From Stenotrophomonas maltophilia (GTDB lineage: Bacteria > Pseudomonadota > Gammaproteobacteria > Xanthomonadales > Xanthomonadaceae), in contig DGLB01000015.1 in the NCBI GenBank assembly GCA_002387845.1, positions 1 through 28,188 on the forward strand: a stretch of 28,188 nucleotides of DNA. The letters run 5' to 3'. Position 1 is the first letter of the stretch. Every line of letters begins with the position of its first letter. Below, in pieces: positions 1 through 6,757 of the stretch. The notes beneath the pieces are model-generated. The model was not told the origin of the DNA. It made no database searches and saw nothing but the letters and a program-made list of their open reading frames with translations. Made by a program: the position numbers and the translations under genes.

Positions 1-120
1 GTTCGGTGCCGCCAGGAACACCACTGCGGCAATCGCCACGCCGGCCACCAGCCACACCCACCCGGGCGTGCCTTGGCTGCTGTTGCGCCGTGCCTGACTC
101 TTGCCGCGTCGTGCTGCCAT
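1..120 (-). CDS. SPOR-domain/FtsN-like protein, N-terminal part only
   Basis: The first 40 codons of a gene running off the left edge. It starts at the ATG on 118-120. The product begins MAARRGKSQARRNSS, a short basic cytoplasmic segment, then GWVWLVAGVAIAAVVFLAA, a single transmembrane helix at about residues 20-38. This layout (basic tail, one helix, remainder presumably periplasmic) is that of FtsN-like SPOR-domain proteins, and a SPOR protein gene directly after argS is the usual order in Xanthomonadaceae. It lies 18 bases downstream of the argS stop on the same strand, so it is probably co-transcribed with argS. The SPOR domain itself is outside the window, so the identity rests on context and topology. 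It could be another single-pass membrane protein. Confidence 0.6.
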   Translation of the reverse strand, partial: MAARRGKSQARRNSSQGTPGWVWLVAGVAIAAVVFLAAPN

Positions 121-138
121 TTACTGCTACTCCAGTGA

Positions 139-1830
139 TTACATTTTTTCCGGGGCGGAAACGCCCAGGAGGTTCAGGCCATTGGCGAGGACCTGGCGCA
201 CCGCACTGGCCAGGGCCAGACGGGCGTTGCGTTCATTCTCGTCAGGAATTTCGAGGATCTTCTTCGACTGATACCACGTGTGGAAGGCGTGCGCCAATTC
301 ACGCAGGTACTGCGCGATCAGGTGCGGTTCCAGGGCGACACCGGCGGCCTCCACGATCTCCGGGAAGCGCGAGATCTCGACCATCAGCCAGATCGAGGCC
401 TCGTCATCCAGCAGGTTCAGGGCCTGCAGCCCAATGCTGGAAACGTAGGGGATGTCCTTCTCGGCGGCCTGGCGCAGCAGGCTGCACACGCGGGCGTGCG
501 CATACTGCACGTAGAACACCGGATTGTCATTGCTTTGCTGGCGGGCCAGGTCGATATCGAAGGTCAGCTGCGAATCCGGCTTGCGCGCAATCAGGAACCA
601 GCGGGTCGCATCGCGGCCGGCTTCGTCGATCAGGTCGCGCAGGGTCAGGTAGCTGCCGGCACGCTTGGACAGCTTCACTTCCTCGCCGCCGCGCATCACC
701 GTCACCATCTGGTGCAGCACGTATTCCGGCCAGCCCTTGGGAATGCCCACGTCCAGCGCCTGCAGGCCGGCGCGCACGCGTGCCAGCGAACCGTGATGGT
801 CCGCACCCAGTTCGGTGATGGCGCGCTCGTAGCCGCGCTGCCACTTGCTCAGGTGGTAAGCCACGTCCGGCAGGAAGTAGGTGTAGGTACCGTCGGACTT
901 GCGCATCACGCGGTCCTTGTCGTCACCGAAGTCGGTCGAGCGCAGCCACAGCGCGCCGCCTTCCTCATAGGTGTGGCCAGCCGCGTTCAACTGGGCCACG
1001 GTCTCCTCGACCTTGCCGTCTTTGTACAGCGAGCTTTCCAGGAAGTAGATGTCGAAATCCACCCCGAATGCCGCCAGGTCCTGGTCCTGCTCGTTGCGCA
1101 GGTAGGCCACCGCGAAGGCGCGGATCGCGTCCAGGTTGTCCGGGTCGCGCGCGCCGACCACGGTGTGGCCTTCCACGTCGACCGTGGCACCCGCCAGGTA
1201 GGCATTGGCCACGTCCTGGATGTAGTCGCCGCGATAACCCGCTTCCGGCCAGCCCGCGTCGTCGGGCTTGAGGCCCTTCACGCGCGCCTGGGTGGACAGC
1301 GCCAGGTTCTCGATCTGCACCCCGGCGTCGTTGTAGTAGTACTCGCGCTTGGCGTTCCAGCCATTGGCGTCCAGCACGCGCGCCAGGCAGTCACCGATGG
1401 CGGCAGCACGGCCGTGACCGACGTGCAGCGGACCGGTCGGGTTGGCCGACACGTACTCCACGCCCACGGTGCGGCCGTTGCCGCTGAGGTTGTGGCCGTA
1501 GTCAGCGCCTTCCTTCAGCACGAAGGCGGCCTCGCGCTGGTAGGCGCTGGCAGCCAGGCGGAAATTGATGAAGCCCGGGCCGGCGATGTCCACGCCGGTC
1601 ACGTCGTCGCTCTTCGGCAGTGCATCGACCAGGGCCTGGGCCACGGCGCGCGGATTGCTGCGCGCGGCTTTGGCCAGCAGCATCGCGGCATTGGTGGCGA
1701 AATCGCCGTGCTCACGGGTCTTCGGGCGTTCCACCACGAAGTCCGGGGTGAGGGTATCGGCCGGCAGCGTACCGTTGGCACGCAGGGCTTCAATGCCCTG
1801 GTTGATCAGGGCGCGGAGGAGATTTTTCAC
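139..1830 (-). CDS. argS: Arginyl-tRNA synthetase
   Basis: Charges tRNA(Arg) with arginine using ATP; cytoplasmic, essential class I aminoacyl-tRNA synthetase. The 563-residue product has the usual family length. The N-terminal additive domain is followed by the class I HIGH-type signature HVGH at residues 136-139, inside SANPTGPLHVGHGR. The KMSKS-type loop is KLSKR at 386-390. The C-terminal anticodon-binding domain carries VFYVQYAHARVCSLLRQA and ends GVSAPEKM. Translation starts at a GTG on 1828-1830 (MKNLLRALINQG), which matches the family N-terminus. The SPOR-type gene follows on the same strand. Upstream, a 160-base gap holding a GTAG REP separates it from radC. Confidence 0.98.
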   Translation of the reverse strand: MKNLLRALINQGIEALRANGTLPADTLTPDFVVERPKTREHGDFATNAAMLLAKAARSNPRAVAQALVDALPKSDDVTGVDIAGPGFINFRLAASAYQREAAFVLKEGADYGHNLSGNGRTVGVEYVSANPTGPLHVGHGRAAAIGDCLARVLDANGWNAKREYYYNDAGVQIENLALSTQARVKGLKPDDAGWPEAGYRGDYIQDVANAYLAGATVDVEGHTVVGARDPDNLDAIRAFAVAYLRNEQDQDLAAFGVDFDIYFLESSLYKDGKVEETVAQLNAAGHTYEEGGALWLRSTDFGDDKDRVMRKSDGTYTYFLPDVAYHLSKWQRGYERAITELGADHHGSLARVRAGLQALDVGIPKGWPEYVLHQMVTVMRGGEEVKLSKRAGSYLTLRDLIDEAGRDATRWFLIARKPDSQLTFDIDLARQQSNDNPVFYVQYAHARVCSLLRQAAEKDIPYVSSIGLQALNLLDDEASIWLMVEISRFPEIVEAAGVALEPHLIAQYLRELAHAFHTWYQSKKILEIPDENERNARLALASAVRQVLANGLNLLGVSAPEKM

Positions 1831-1924
1831 AAGGCCTGCTTTGAGACTGGAGCGGCGGAATCGGCAATTTTAGCCCAGATGAGCCCCAAACCATTGAACC
1901 GCCCCCCAGCAAGGGTGCAATCCG

Positions 1925-1946
1925 GTAGCGCCGGCCGTTGGCCGGC
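1925..1946 (+). repeat. GTAG-type REP (SMAG-like), copy 1
   Basis: A GTAG tetranucleotide at 1925-1928 and one C are followed by a perfect 7-bp hairpin, GCCGGCC (1930-1936), loop GTT, GGCCGGC (1940-1946). Two more elements with the same architecture occur in the window, at 19274-19295 and 24032-24052. GTAG-headed short palindromes between genes are characteristic of Stenotrophomonas REPs, which are mobilised by RAYT transposases encoded elsewhere. It lies in the argS-radC gap. Confidence 0.75.
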
Positions 1947-1991
1947 CCCCGCAATGCCGGGCAGCGCATCACCTGACCGCCCCGTTCAGCC

Positions 1992-2714
1992 TCAAATCCG
2001 CCCCAGCCACCCCCGCTCGGCCATCGACACCGGCTCCCCTTCCCCGACCACGATATGGTCCAGCAGCCGCACCCCGACCAGCGCCAGCGCCGCCTGCAGT
2101 TCCACCGTGACATGCCGGTCAGCCGCCGAGGGCTCGGCATGCCCGGACGGGTGGTTGTGGCCGACGATCACGGCGGCCGCGTTGTGCAGCAGGGCGTGGC
2201 GGGCTACTTCGCGGGGGTAGACCGCGGACGCGTCGATCGTTCCCGCGAACAACTCTTCGAACGCCAGCGTCCTGTTCCGGTTGTCCAGGAACAGAGCCGC
2301 GAACACCTCGCGCGGCCGTCCGCGCAGCCGTTGGTGGAAGTAATGGCGCGCTGCGTGGGGATTCAGACTCTCCCCTTTGTCCAGAGTGGCACGCAGGTGT
2401 CGGTGCGCCAGTTCCAATGCCGCCTGCAGCTTGCAGGTGAGGGCAACGCCCAGCCCCGGCAGTTTCTGCAGTTCCTCCGGCGGCATGTCCAGCAGCTTGC
2501 GTAGCGGGCCGTGCTCGCTGAGCAGCAACCGGGCGTTCTGCAATACGTCCATGCCCCGGCGGCCTGTGACCATCAGCAGGGCAAGCAGCTCTGCGTCGGT
2601 CAGTGCCGCAGCACCCCGGGCCATGAGCTTCTCCCGGGGGCGATCCTGTTCCGGCCAGTCCTTAAGGCTTTGCCGGGGACGCCCCTTCGTCGGCCAGTCA
2701 TTCACCCTTTGCAT
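1992..2714 (-). CDS. radC: RadC/JAB (MPN+) domain protein with duplicated N-terminal motif
   Basis: RadC-family protein of 240 residues. An N-terminal helix-hairpin-helix-like region (LQKLPGLGVALTCKLQAALEL, about 82-102) precedes a C-terminal JAMM metalloprotease-like domain, with the metal signature HNHPSGHAEPSAAD at residues 186-199 (His186, His188, Asp199). The exact biochemical role of RadC is unsettled. The start is uncertain. ATG at 2712-2714 is used here, but GTG at 2715-2717 and GTG at 2703-2705 are in frame, and none has a well-placed ribosome site. The normal family start (I-x-DWP-x-x-x-RPREKL) appears twice in tandem: VNDWPTKGRPRQ, then KDWPEQDRPREKL. The first codons overlap the end of the small gene at 2698-2820. 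Confidence 0.93.
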   Translation of the reverse strand: MQRVNDWPTKGRPRQSLKDWPEQDRPREKLMARGAAALTDAELLALLMVTGRRGMDVLQNARLLLSEHGPLRKLLDMPPEELQKLPGLGVALTCKLQAALELAHRHLRATLDKGESLNPHAARHYFHQRLRGRPREVFAALFLDNRNRTLAFEELFAGTIDASAVYPREVARHALLHNAAAVIVGHNHPSGHAEPSAADRHVTVELQAALALVGVRLLDHIVVGEGEPVSMAERGWLGRI

Positions 2715-2820
2715 CACCCTTGCTTACTCTGTACTTCCGGTCCGCCAGGACTGAGTAGATTCCGGTTGCGAGGCCGAGAATGGAGATCACGACTGAGGCG
2801 ACGACCACGAACGTTGTCAT
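2698..2820 (-). CDS. Small single-pass membrane protein (40 aa), unknown function
   Basis: A 40-residue frame starting at the ATG on 2818-2820 that overlaps the TGA of the preceding 138-residue membrane protein gene (ATGA-type overlap), so the two are probably translationally coupled. The product begins MTTFVVVASVVISILG and is one hydrophobic helix (about residues 4-26) followed by a charged tail (ADRKYRVSKGDAKGE). Its last 17 bases overlap the annotated radC start in another frame. I do not recognise a family. Support comes from the exact coupling overlap, the clean membrane-helix composition and the lower GC it shares with its partner. It is below the size where frame statistics alone would convince. 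Confidence 0.55.
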   Translation of the reverse strand: MTTFVVVASVVISILGLATGIYSVLADRKYRVSKGDAKGE

Positions 2821-3233
2821 ATGAACTCACCAGTTTTCTGCTTGCGTGGCGTGGAAATTTCTCTGAGCACTACACGGCTCGTTAGAAGAGACGCCGCGAT
2901 AAGCGCAACCGCACAGACCGTCAAGGCGACGCTCTCGATGACCGAGGATCCGACCAGAACGAGTGTGTAAAGAACGCAGTACAGCGACACCAACATGATG
3001 GAGGTTCCGTTCTGGGTGGTCTTCCACTCCCTGCCGGGATCCTCAATGTGCTCGATCTCATTGATGTTTGAAATCTGCAGAATCAGTCCAAATGTGATGA
3101 CATCAGAGACCGAGAGGATGTCGACGACCCCCGATTTGGTGACCGCCCATGCCAACAGCCTTGCCAGAATTGGTGTCATGCCGATCAGGACAGTGTAGAC
3201 AAGCCACTTTGCCCTCCTGTTTCGTTGGTCCAT
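2817..3233 (-). CDS. Four-helix membrane protein (138 aa), unknown function
   Basis: A 138-residue integral membrane protein starting at the ATG on 3231-3233. Predicted helices lie at about 10-30 (LVYTVLIGMTPILARLLAWA), 36-56, 78-98 (SIMLVSLYCVLYTLVLVGSS) and 100-118. The loop after helix 2 is polar and acidic (SNINEIEHIEDPGREW, 55-70). The tail is basic (STPRKQKTGEF). I recognise no family and assign no function. Its TGA overlaps the ATG of the 40-residue membrane protein, so the two form a coupled pair. Codon use and GC are well below the flanking genes (42% by hand count on bases 3061-3120), pointing to acquired DNA. A 247-base gap separates it from the oppositely oriented unknown gene. 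Confidence 0.75.
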   Translation of the reverse strand: MDQRNRRAKWLVYTVLIGMTPILARLLAWAVTKSGVVDILSVSDVITFGLILQISNINEIEHIEDPGREWKTTQNGTSIMLVSLYCVLYTLVLVGSSVIESVALTVCAVALIAASLLTSRVVLREISTPRKQKTGEFI

Positions 3234-3382
3234 CCGGAAGTGCTCATTTGTTGACCAGTACCGTCGATCGACAATGGGTGGTGTTGTCTCGCAGATACGG
3301 AGCGAACGTACCTTCTCCTCATCTCGGCCGCGAGGCCAAGAGCGACACGGGTCCAGAATCCGGGCAAAATAGCGGGAAATTA

Positions 3383-3397
3383 GCTGAGTTCCTCAGC
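3383..3397. other. Short inverted repeat in the divergent gap
   Basis: GCTGAG (3383-3388), loop TTC, CTCAGC (3392-3397): a perfect 6-bp hairpin in the 3234-3480 gap between the divergent membrane-protein pair and the unknown gene at 3481. The gap also contains the 8-bp palindrome TCGATCGA at 3264-3271. Either could be an operator. There is no T-run, so an intrinsic terminator is unlikely. Otherwise I see nothing definable in this gap. Confidence 0.3.
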
Positions 3398-3480
3398 CAA
3401 ACCGGCATCCTTGCTTGTGTCGCCAAAGGCCCCGTGCTCTTTATCCAGCCGAGCTATTCGTCTTTCGGGGAGGACGTTGC

Positions 3481-4233
3481 ATGGTCTGGAACGTAGAAAT
3501 TGTCTGTGATCAACCGATCCTTGCGAACCTTGCCGCCGGACTTCACGGGGAAGGCGTTGTTGTTGCCTCGGAAGGCGGTCATAAGCTCAATCCGACGCTA
3601 TTCGATTCGACATCCAGCTACGATGAAGTCATGGCAATCGCGAATCGCGCTGTTGATGAGATATGTGGATTTCTCAAGCTGTTTCTTGGAACTCGATCCG
3701 GTGTTCATGTCGGGCGAGTGTCCCGGGAAGCGCCTGGCGAACCAAGGGTCCACTACATTTCGATAGTCGACTCGATTGTGCTGTCGTCCTCTGTGGTCGG
3801 CGGCACCTTGGGTGACGGTGTCGATAGTCCTTTGGCGGGCGCAGAGGCGGTTCTCCAATCGCCCGACTATCGAAAGTCGCTCGCCGCGTGGCAGACATTC
3901 GTTCGCAACCATCGCGCGGCAGAGGATGTGTTGAACTACCTTGCAGGCTCCCTGTCAGACTGGACCAATCTGTGGCGTCTGGTTGAGGTTGTTGAACACG
4001 ATGTGGGCGGAGAGAGGGCGCTTCTGGATTCGGGTTGGGTAGATGCTGAACGTTACAAGCTGTTTAAGAGGACAGCAAATGATCCAGCAATGGCAGGTCC
4101 AACCGCGCGACATGGGGCGCGCAAGAACATTCCGACACCAGAGCCCATGAGTATGAGCGAGGCCAGGAGCCTTGCGCTTCAGATGCTCAGGCGCTGGGTA
4201 ACTACCGTCGGGACCGATGACGCTTCCTCCTGA
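3481..4233 (+). CDS. Conserved-looking cytoplasmic protein of unknown function (250 aa)
   Basis: Start chosen at ATG 3481 because GGGGAGGA lies 7-14 bases upstream; an in-frame ATG at 3415 has no such site. The 250-residue product has no signal peptide or membrane helix. It begins MVWNVEIVCD and has a central mixed region. A helical region follows with W161-T-N-L-W-R-L-V-E-V-V-E-H-D (161-174), and then an ordered C-terminal motif, FKRTANDPAMAGPTARHG (195-212), ahead of PMSMSEARSLALQMLRRW (223-239). The spacing of T-A-N, ARHG and PM-S-EA looks like a conserved family signature, but I cannot name the family and assign no function. GC is about 50% in bases 3601-3660, against about 75% in parts of algC, suggesting transfer together with the adjacent membrane-protein pair. 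Confidence 0.8.
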   Translation: MVWNVEIVCDQPILANLAAGLHGEGVVVASEGGHKLNPTLFDSTSSYDEVMAIANRAVDEICGFLKLFLGTRSGVHVGRVSREAPGEPRVHYISIVDSIVLSSSVVGGTLGDGVDSPLAGAEAVLQSPDYRKSLAAWQTFVRNHRAAEDVLNYLAGSLSDWTNLWRLVEVVEHDVGGERALLDSGWVDAERYKLFKRTANDPAMAGPTARHGARKNIPTPEPMSMSEARSLALQMLRRWVTTVGTDDASS

Positions 4234-4276
4234 GTGGGTCCAAGGAGGTGTATCAGGTGTGGCGAATGGATGTTGG

Positions 4277-4300
4277 CCCTCGGCAGCCCGCGACCGAGGG
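4277..4300 (+). terminator. Possible weak hairpin terminator
   Basis: CCCTCGG (4277-4283) and CCGAGGG (4294-4300) form a perfect 7-bp stem with a 10-base loop, between the convergent unknown gene (stop at 4231-4233) and the oxidoreductase (stop at 4321). There is no clear T-run on either strand, so this is a weak candidate. Confidence 0.35.
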
Positions 4301-4320
4301 CTCTGTTCAGACGCGGCGCG

Positions 4321-5436
4321 TTACTGCGCAGCACCCTTCCCAGGCCCGCGATACCGCGACAACCAATGCGCATAGGGTGCCGGCAAGGTCCATGCCGGAT
4401 TCTCCTCGCCCAGCGCGATCGCCAATTGATACGGATAGTGCGGGTTGGCCAGATGTGCCCGCGCGATCAGCACCAGATCCATGCTGCCCTCGGCCACCGC
4501 CTTCTCCGCCATGTGCGGATCATCAATGCACCAGCTGGCCGCCACCGGCATCTGCACGTCGTGCTTCAGTCGTGCCGCCACCGGTACGAAAAATCCCGGT
4601 CCCCACGGTGCCTTGCTGTTCAAGGTGGAGAAGCCGATGCTGGCGTCAATCAGGTCCAGTCCGCCGTCGCGCATCTGCCGTACCAGCTGTGCGGCGTCGG
4701 GATAGAAGCTGTCGTCGCTGCCGTCGTACTCGACCACGCCGAAGCGTGCGGTGAGCGGCAGGTGTTCCGGCCACACCGCGCGTACTGCAGCCAGGGTTTC
4801 GAGCAGGAACCGGCCCCGGTTCTCCGCGCTGCCGCCATACCGGTCGGTGCGCTGGTTGGCCACCGGAGAGAAGAAGCTCTGCGCCAGATAGCCGTGTGCG
4901 AAGTGCAGCTCCAGCCACTGGAAACCGGCCGCCAGTGCACGTTTCGCCGATGCCACGAAGTCGGACTGGACGCGCGCGATGTCGTCCAGGGTCATCTGAG
5001 CGGGCACCTTCGGCAGGCCGGCACCGAAGGCAATGGCCGAGGGAGCCAGGGTCGGCCAGCCACGACGGTCGCCCTCGGGGATGTGGTCATCGCCTTCCCA
5101 CGGCAGGTTGGCGCTGGCTTTACGCCCGGCATGACCGATCTGGATGCCGGGCACCGCACCGGCGGCCTTGATTGCGCTCGCGACCCGGGCCATGCCCTCG
5201 ATCTGGCCGTCTTCCCACAACCCCGCGCACCCGGGCGTGATGCGACCTTCCGGCGACACGGCAGTGGCCTCCACGATCACCAGGCCGGCTCCGCCACGGG
5301 CCATGCCGGCGTAGTGGGGCACATGCCAGTCACTCAGGTAGCCCTCGTGCGCCGAGTACTGGCACATGGGCGGAATGGCGATGCGGTTGCGCAGGGTGAC
5401 GTCTTTCAGCTGGAACGGAGTAAACAGAGCGGCCAT
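4321..5436 (-). CDS. Old Yellow Enzyme family NAD(P)H:flavin oxidoreductase (YqjM/XenA class)
   Basis: FMN-dependent ene-reductase that reduces activated C=C bonds (enones, some nitro compounds or nitrate esters) with NAD(P)H; cytoplasmic. The start at 5434-5436 gives MAALFTPFQLKDVTLRNRI, the family N-terminus; the frame is open 18 codons further upstream but that part is not family-like. The 371-residue TIM barrel has CQYSAHEG with Cys25 and Tyr27, the pair that marks the YqjM/XenA 'thermophilic-like' class. It also has HAGRKAS (His102), the substrate-anion pair in ELHFAHGYL (His178, His181), and FFSPVANQRTDRYGGSAENRGRF. A LysR regulator gene is divergent 96 bases away, with three shared half-sites between them, so inducible expression is likely. 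The natural substrate is unknown. Confidence 0.93.
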   Translation of the reverse strand: MAALFTPFQLKDVTLRNRIAIPPMCQYSAHEGYLSDWHVPHYAGMARGGAGLVIVEATAVSPEGRITPGCAGLWEDGQIEGMARVASAIKAAGAVPGIQIGHAGRKASANLPWEGDDHIPEGDRRGWPTLAPSAIAFGAGLPKVPAQMTLDDIARVQSDFVASAKRALAAGFQWLELHFAHGYLAQSFFSPVANQRTDRYGGSAENRGRFLLETLAAVRAVWPEHLPLTARFGVVEYDGSDDSFYPDAAQLVRQMRDGGLDLIDASIGFSTLNSKAPWGPGFFVPVAARLKHDVQMPVAASWCIDDPHMAEKAVAEGSMDLVLIARAHLANPHYPYQLAIALGEENPAWTLPAPYAHWLSRYRGPGKGAAQ

Positions 5437-5464
5437 CAGGATCTCGGGCAGGGGAGTTTCACCC

Positions 5465-5524
5465 GATAAGGGTAGGGACCCCAGACCCATTGGTGCTCTA
5501 ATGGAACCTTATCCTCTGCATAAG
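5465..5524. promoter_or_regulatory. Putative LysR-type operator with three ATAAG/CTTAT half-sites
   Basis: The 96-base divergent gap holds CTTATCCTCTGCATAAG at 5508-5524, an inverted repeat whose core fits the LysR-box rule T-N11-A (5510-5522). A third related half-site, GATAAGG, lies at 5465-5471, inverted relative to CCTTATC at 5507-5513. The palindrome ends 8 bases before the LysR start codon (autoregulation). The distal half-site lies 29 bases from the oxidoreductase start, a common activation-site layout. No experimental support. Confidence 0.6.
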
Positions 5525-5532
5525 AGTTCGTT

Positions 5533-6420
5533 ATGCACAACCCGCATTGGCTGCGCTCGTTCGCCACCGTCGCCGGCACCGGCGGCTTCACCCGCGCCGC
5601 CCATGTGCTGGGGCTCACCCAGGCGGCGGTCAGCCAGCATGTGCGGCATCTGGAATCCGAGTTCGGTCCGTTGTTCATCCGCCGACCGCGCCAGGTCGAG
5701 CTCACGCCCGCCGGCGTGGCGCTGCTCGCTTACGTGGAGGACACCGAGCGGGCAGAGCGCCGGCTGCGGGCGAGCCTCAGTGATGACGTCACCGACGTGG
5801 GTGAGGTGAGCTTCATCACGCCGGGCAGCGTGGGCCTGGCGCTCTATCCCATCCTGCTGGACTACCAGCGCAATCATCCGGGTCTCTGCATCCGGCATCG
5901 CTTCGCGCCCGATCCGGACATCCTGCACGCCGTACTGCAGAAGCAATACGAGCTGGGATTGGTGACACTCAGGCCGGAAGATCCCCGCCTGGTCGCTACG
6001 CCCTTTACCGAAGAATCACTGGAGCTGGTCGTTCCCGTGGGTGAGAAGGTGAAGCACTGGAGTGACCTGCAGCGGCTCGGCTTCATCGACCATCCGGACG
6101 GCCGGGGCATGGCCACCCGCCTGCTTTCCCGCCGCTACCCCGGCAATCCGGGCATCGGCACCTTGCCAGTTCATGGCTTCACCAATCAGGTGTCACTCAT
6201 TCTGGAACCGGTGGCGCGCGGGCTGGGTTTCACTGTCATCCCGCGACACGCGCGCGAATCGTTCGCTCACCCGGAGGCGCTGCGCGTGGTGGACTGTGGC
6301 GATCCCGTGATCGACACGCTGTGGCTGATCCACCGCGCCGAATGGCCATTGTCGGGCCAGGCGCGGTGGTTGGTGGAGCAGTTGCGGGGCGTGCCGAGGT
6401 TCCAGCGCCGCCGAGCCTGA
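5533..6420 (+). CDS. LysR-family transcriptional regulator
   Basis: A 295-residue DNA-binding regulator. The N-terminal winged helix-turn-helix occupies about residues 3-61 (WLRSFATVAGTGGFTRAAHVLGLTQAAVSQHVRHLE). It is followed by a periplasmic-binding-protein-like effector domain (about 90-290) with the typical VPVGEKV and LILEPVARGLGFTVIPR stretches. Start at the ATG on 5533-5535, preceded by AAGAG. It is divergent from the Old Yellow Enzyme gene, with LysR-box-like sites in between, so that gene is its probable target and it probably regulates itself. The inducer is unknown. It ends one base from the convergent lipoprotein gene. Confidence 0.93.
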   Translation: MHNPHWLRSFATVAGTGGFTRAAHVLGLTQAAVSQHVRHLESEFGPLFIRRPRQVELTPAGVALLAYVEDTERAERRLRASLSDDVTDVGEVSFITPGSVGLALYPILLDYQRNHPGLCIRHRFAPDPDILHAVLQKQYELGLVTLRPEDPRLVATPFTEESLELVVPVGEKVKHWSDLQRLGFIDHPDGRGMATRLLSRRYPGNPGIGTLPVHGFTNQVSLILEPVARGLGFTVIPRHARESFAHPEALRVVDCGDPVIDTLWLIHRAEWPLSGQARWLVEQLRGVPRFQRRRA

Positions 6421-6421
6421 T

Positions 6422-6691
6422 TTACTGCTTGCCCGAACACTGCACCATGGCACCGCCCAATGCCGTGGCGAAGTCTTCAGGAACCTTGCCTTCGTTGATC
6501 TCGGCCATGCCCTTTTCGCCGTAGTGTTCGTGCACGGCATCGAAGGTGCATTGACAGACGCTGCGGCTGGCGTTCGCCGCGCATCCGTCAACGAACGAGG
6601 TTTCGAATTCGGTGGGCTTGCGACTGCAGGCGGCGAGGAGAAGGGCGGTTCCCGCCAGGAGCAGACTCTGTGCAATGTGTCGGGTGTTCAA
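6422..6691 (-). CDS. Small cysteine-containing lipoprotein (89 aa), unknown function
   Basis: A lipoprotein precursor with lipobox LLLAAC (Cys22). After the acylated cysteine come four further cysteines (DGC, VCQC, VQC) in a roughly 65-residue mature part, probably forming disulfides in the periplasm. I chose the TTG start at 6689-6691 because AAAGGA lies 7 bases upstream. The only upstream ATG in this frame (6731-6733) would put 14 residues, including PHHFF, ahead of the signal sequence. The mature part, with AANASRSVCQCTFDAV and EHYGEKGMAEINEG, resembles small lipoproteins common in Xanthomonadaceae, but I do not know a function. It lies 66 bases downstream of the two-helix membrane protein gene on the same strand and converges with the LysR gene. 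Confidence 0.75.
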   Translation of the reverse strand: MNTRHIAQSLLLAGTALLLAACSRKPTEFETSFVDGCAANASRSVCQCTFDAVHEHYGEKGMAEINEGKVPEDFATALGGAMVQCSGKQ

Positions 6692-6757
6692 GATGTCATC
6701 CTTTGCGTTGAAGAAATGGTGCGGGGGTCCCAATGGAGCGCAGCAGCCAGCCAGGCA

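Noticed and set aside
280..2220. A 646-codon plus-strand frame opposite argS and radC
   Set aside because: Antisense shadow of two well-identified genes; His/Val/Gln-rich, no motif, and it crosses the intergenic REP.
2698..4233. An integrase-bearing element or insertion sequence in the low-GC block
   Set aside because: No recombinase or transposase gene, terminal inverted repeat or target duplication was visible; only composition and the radC duplication hint at insertion.
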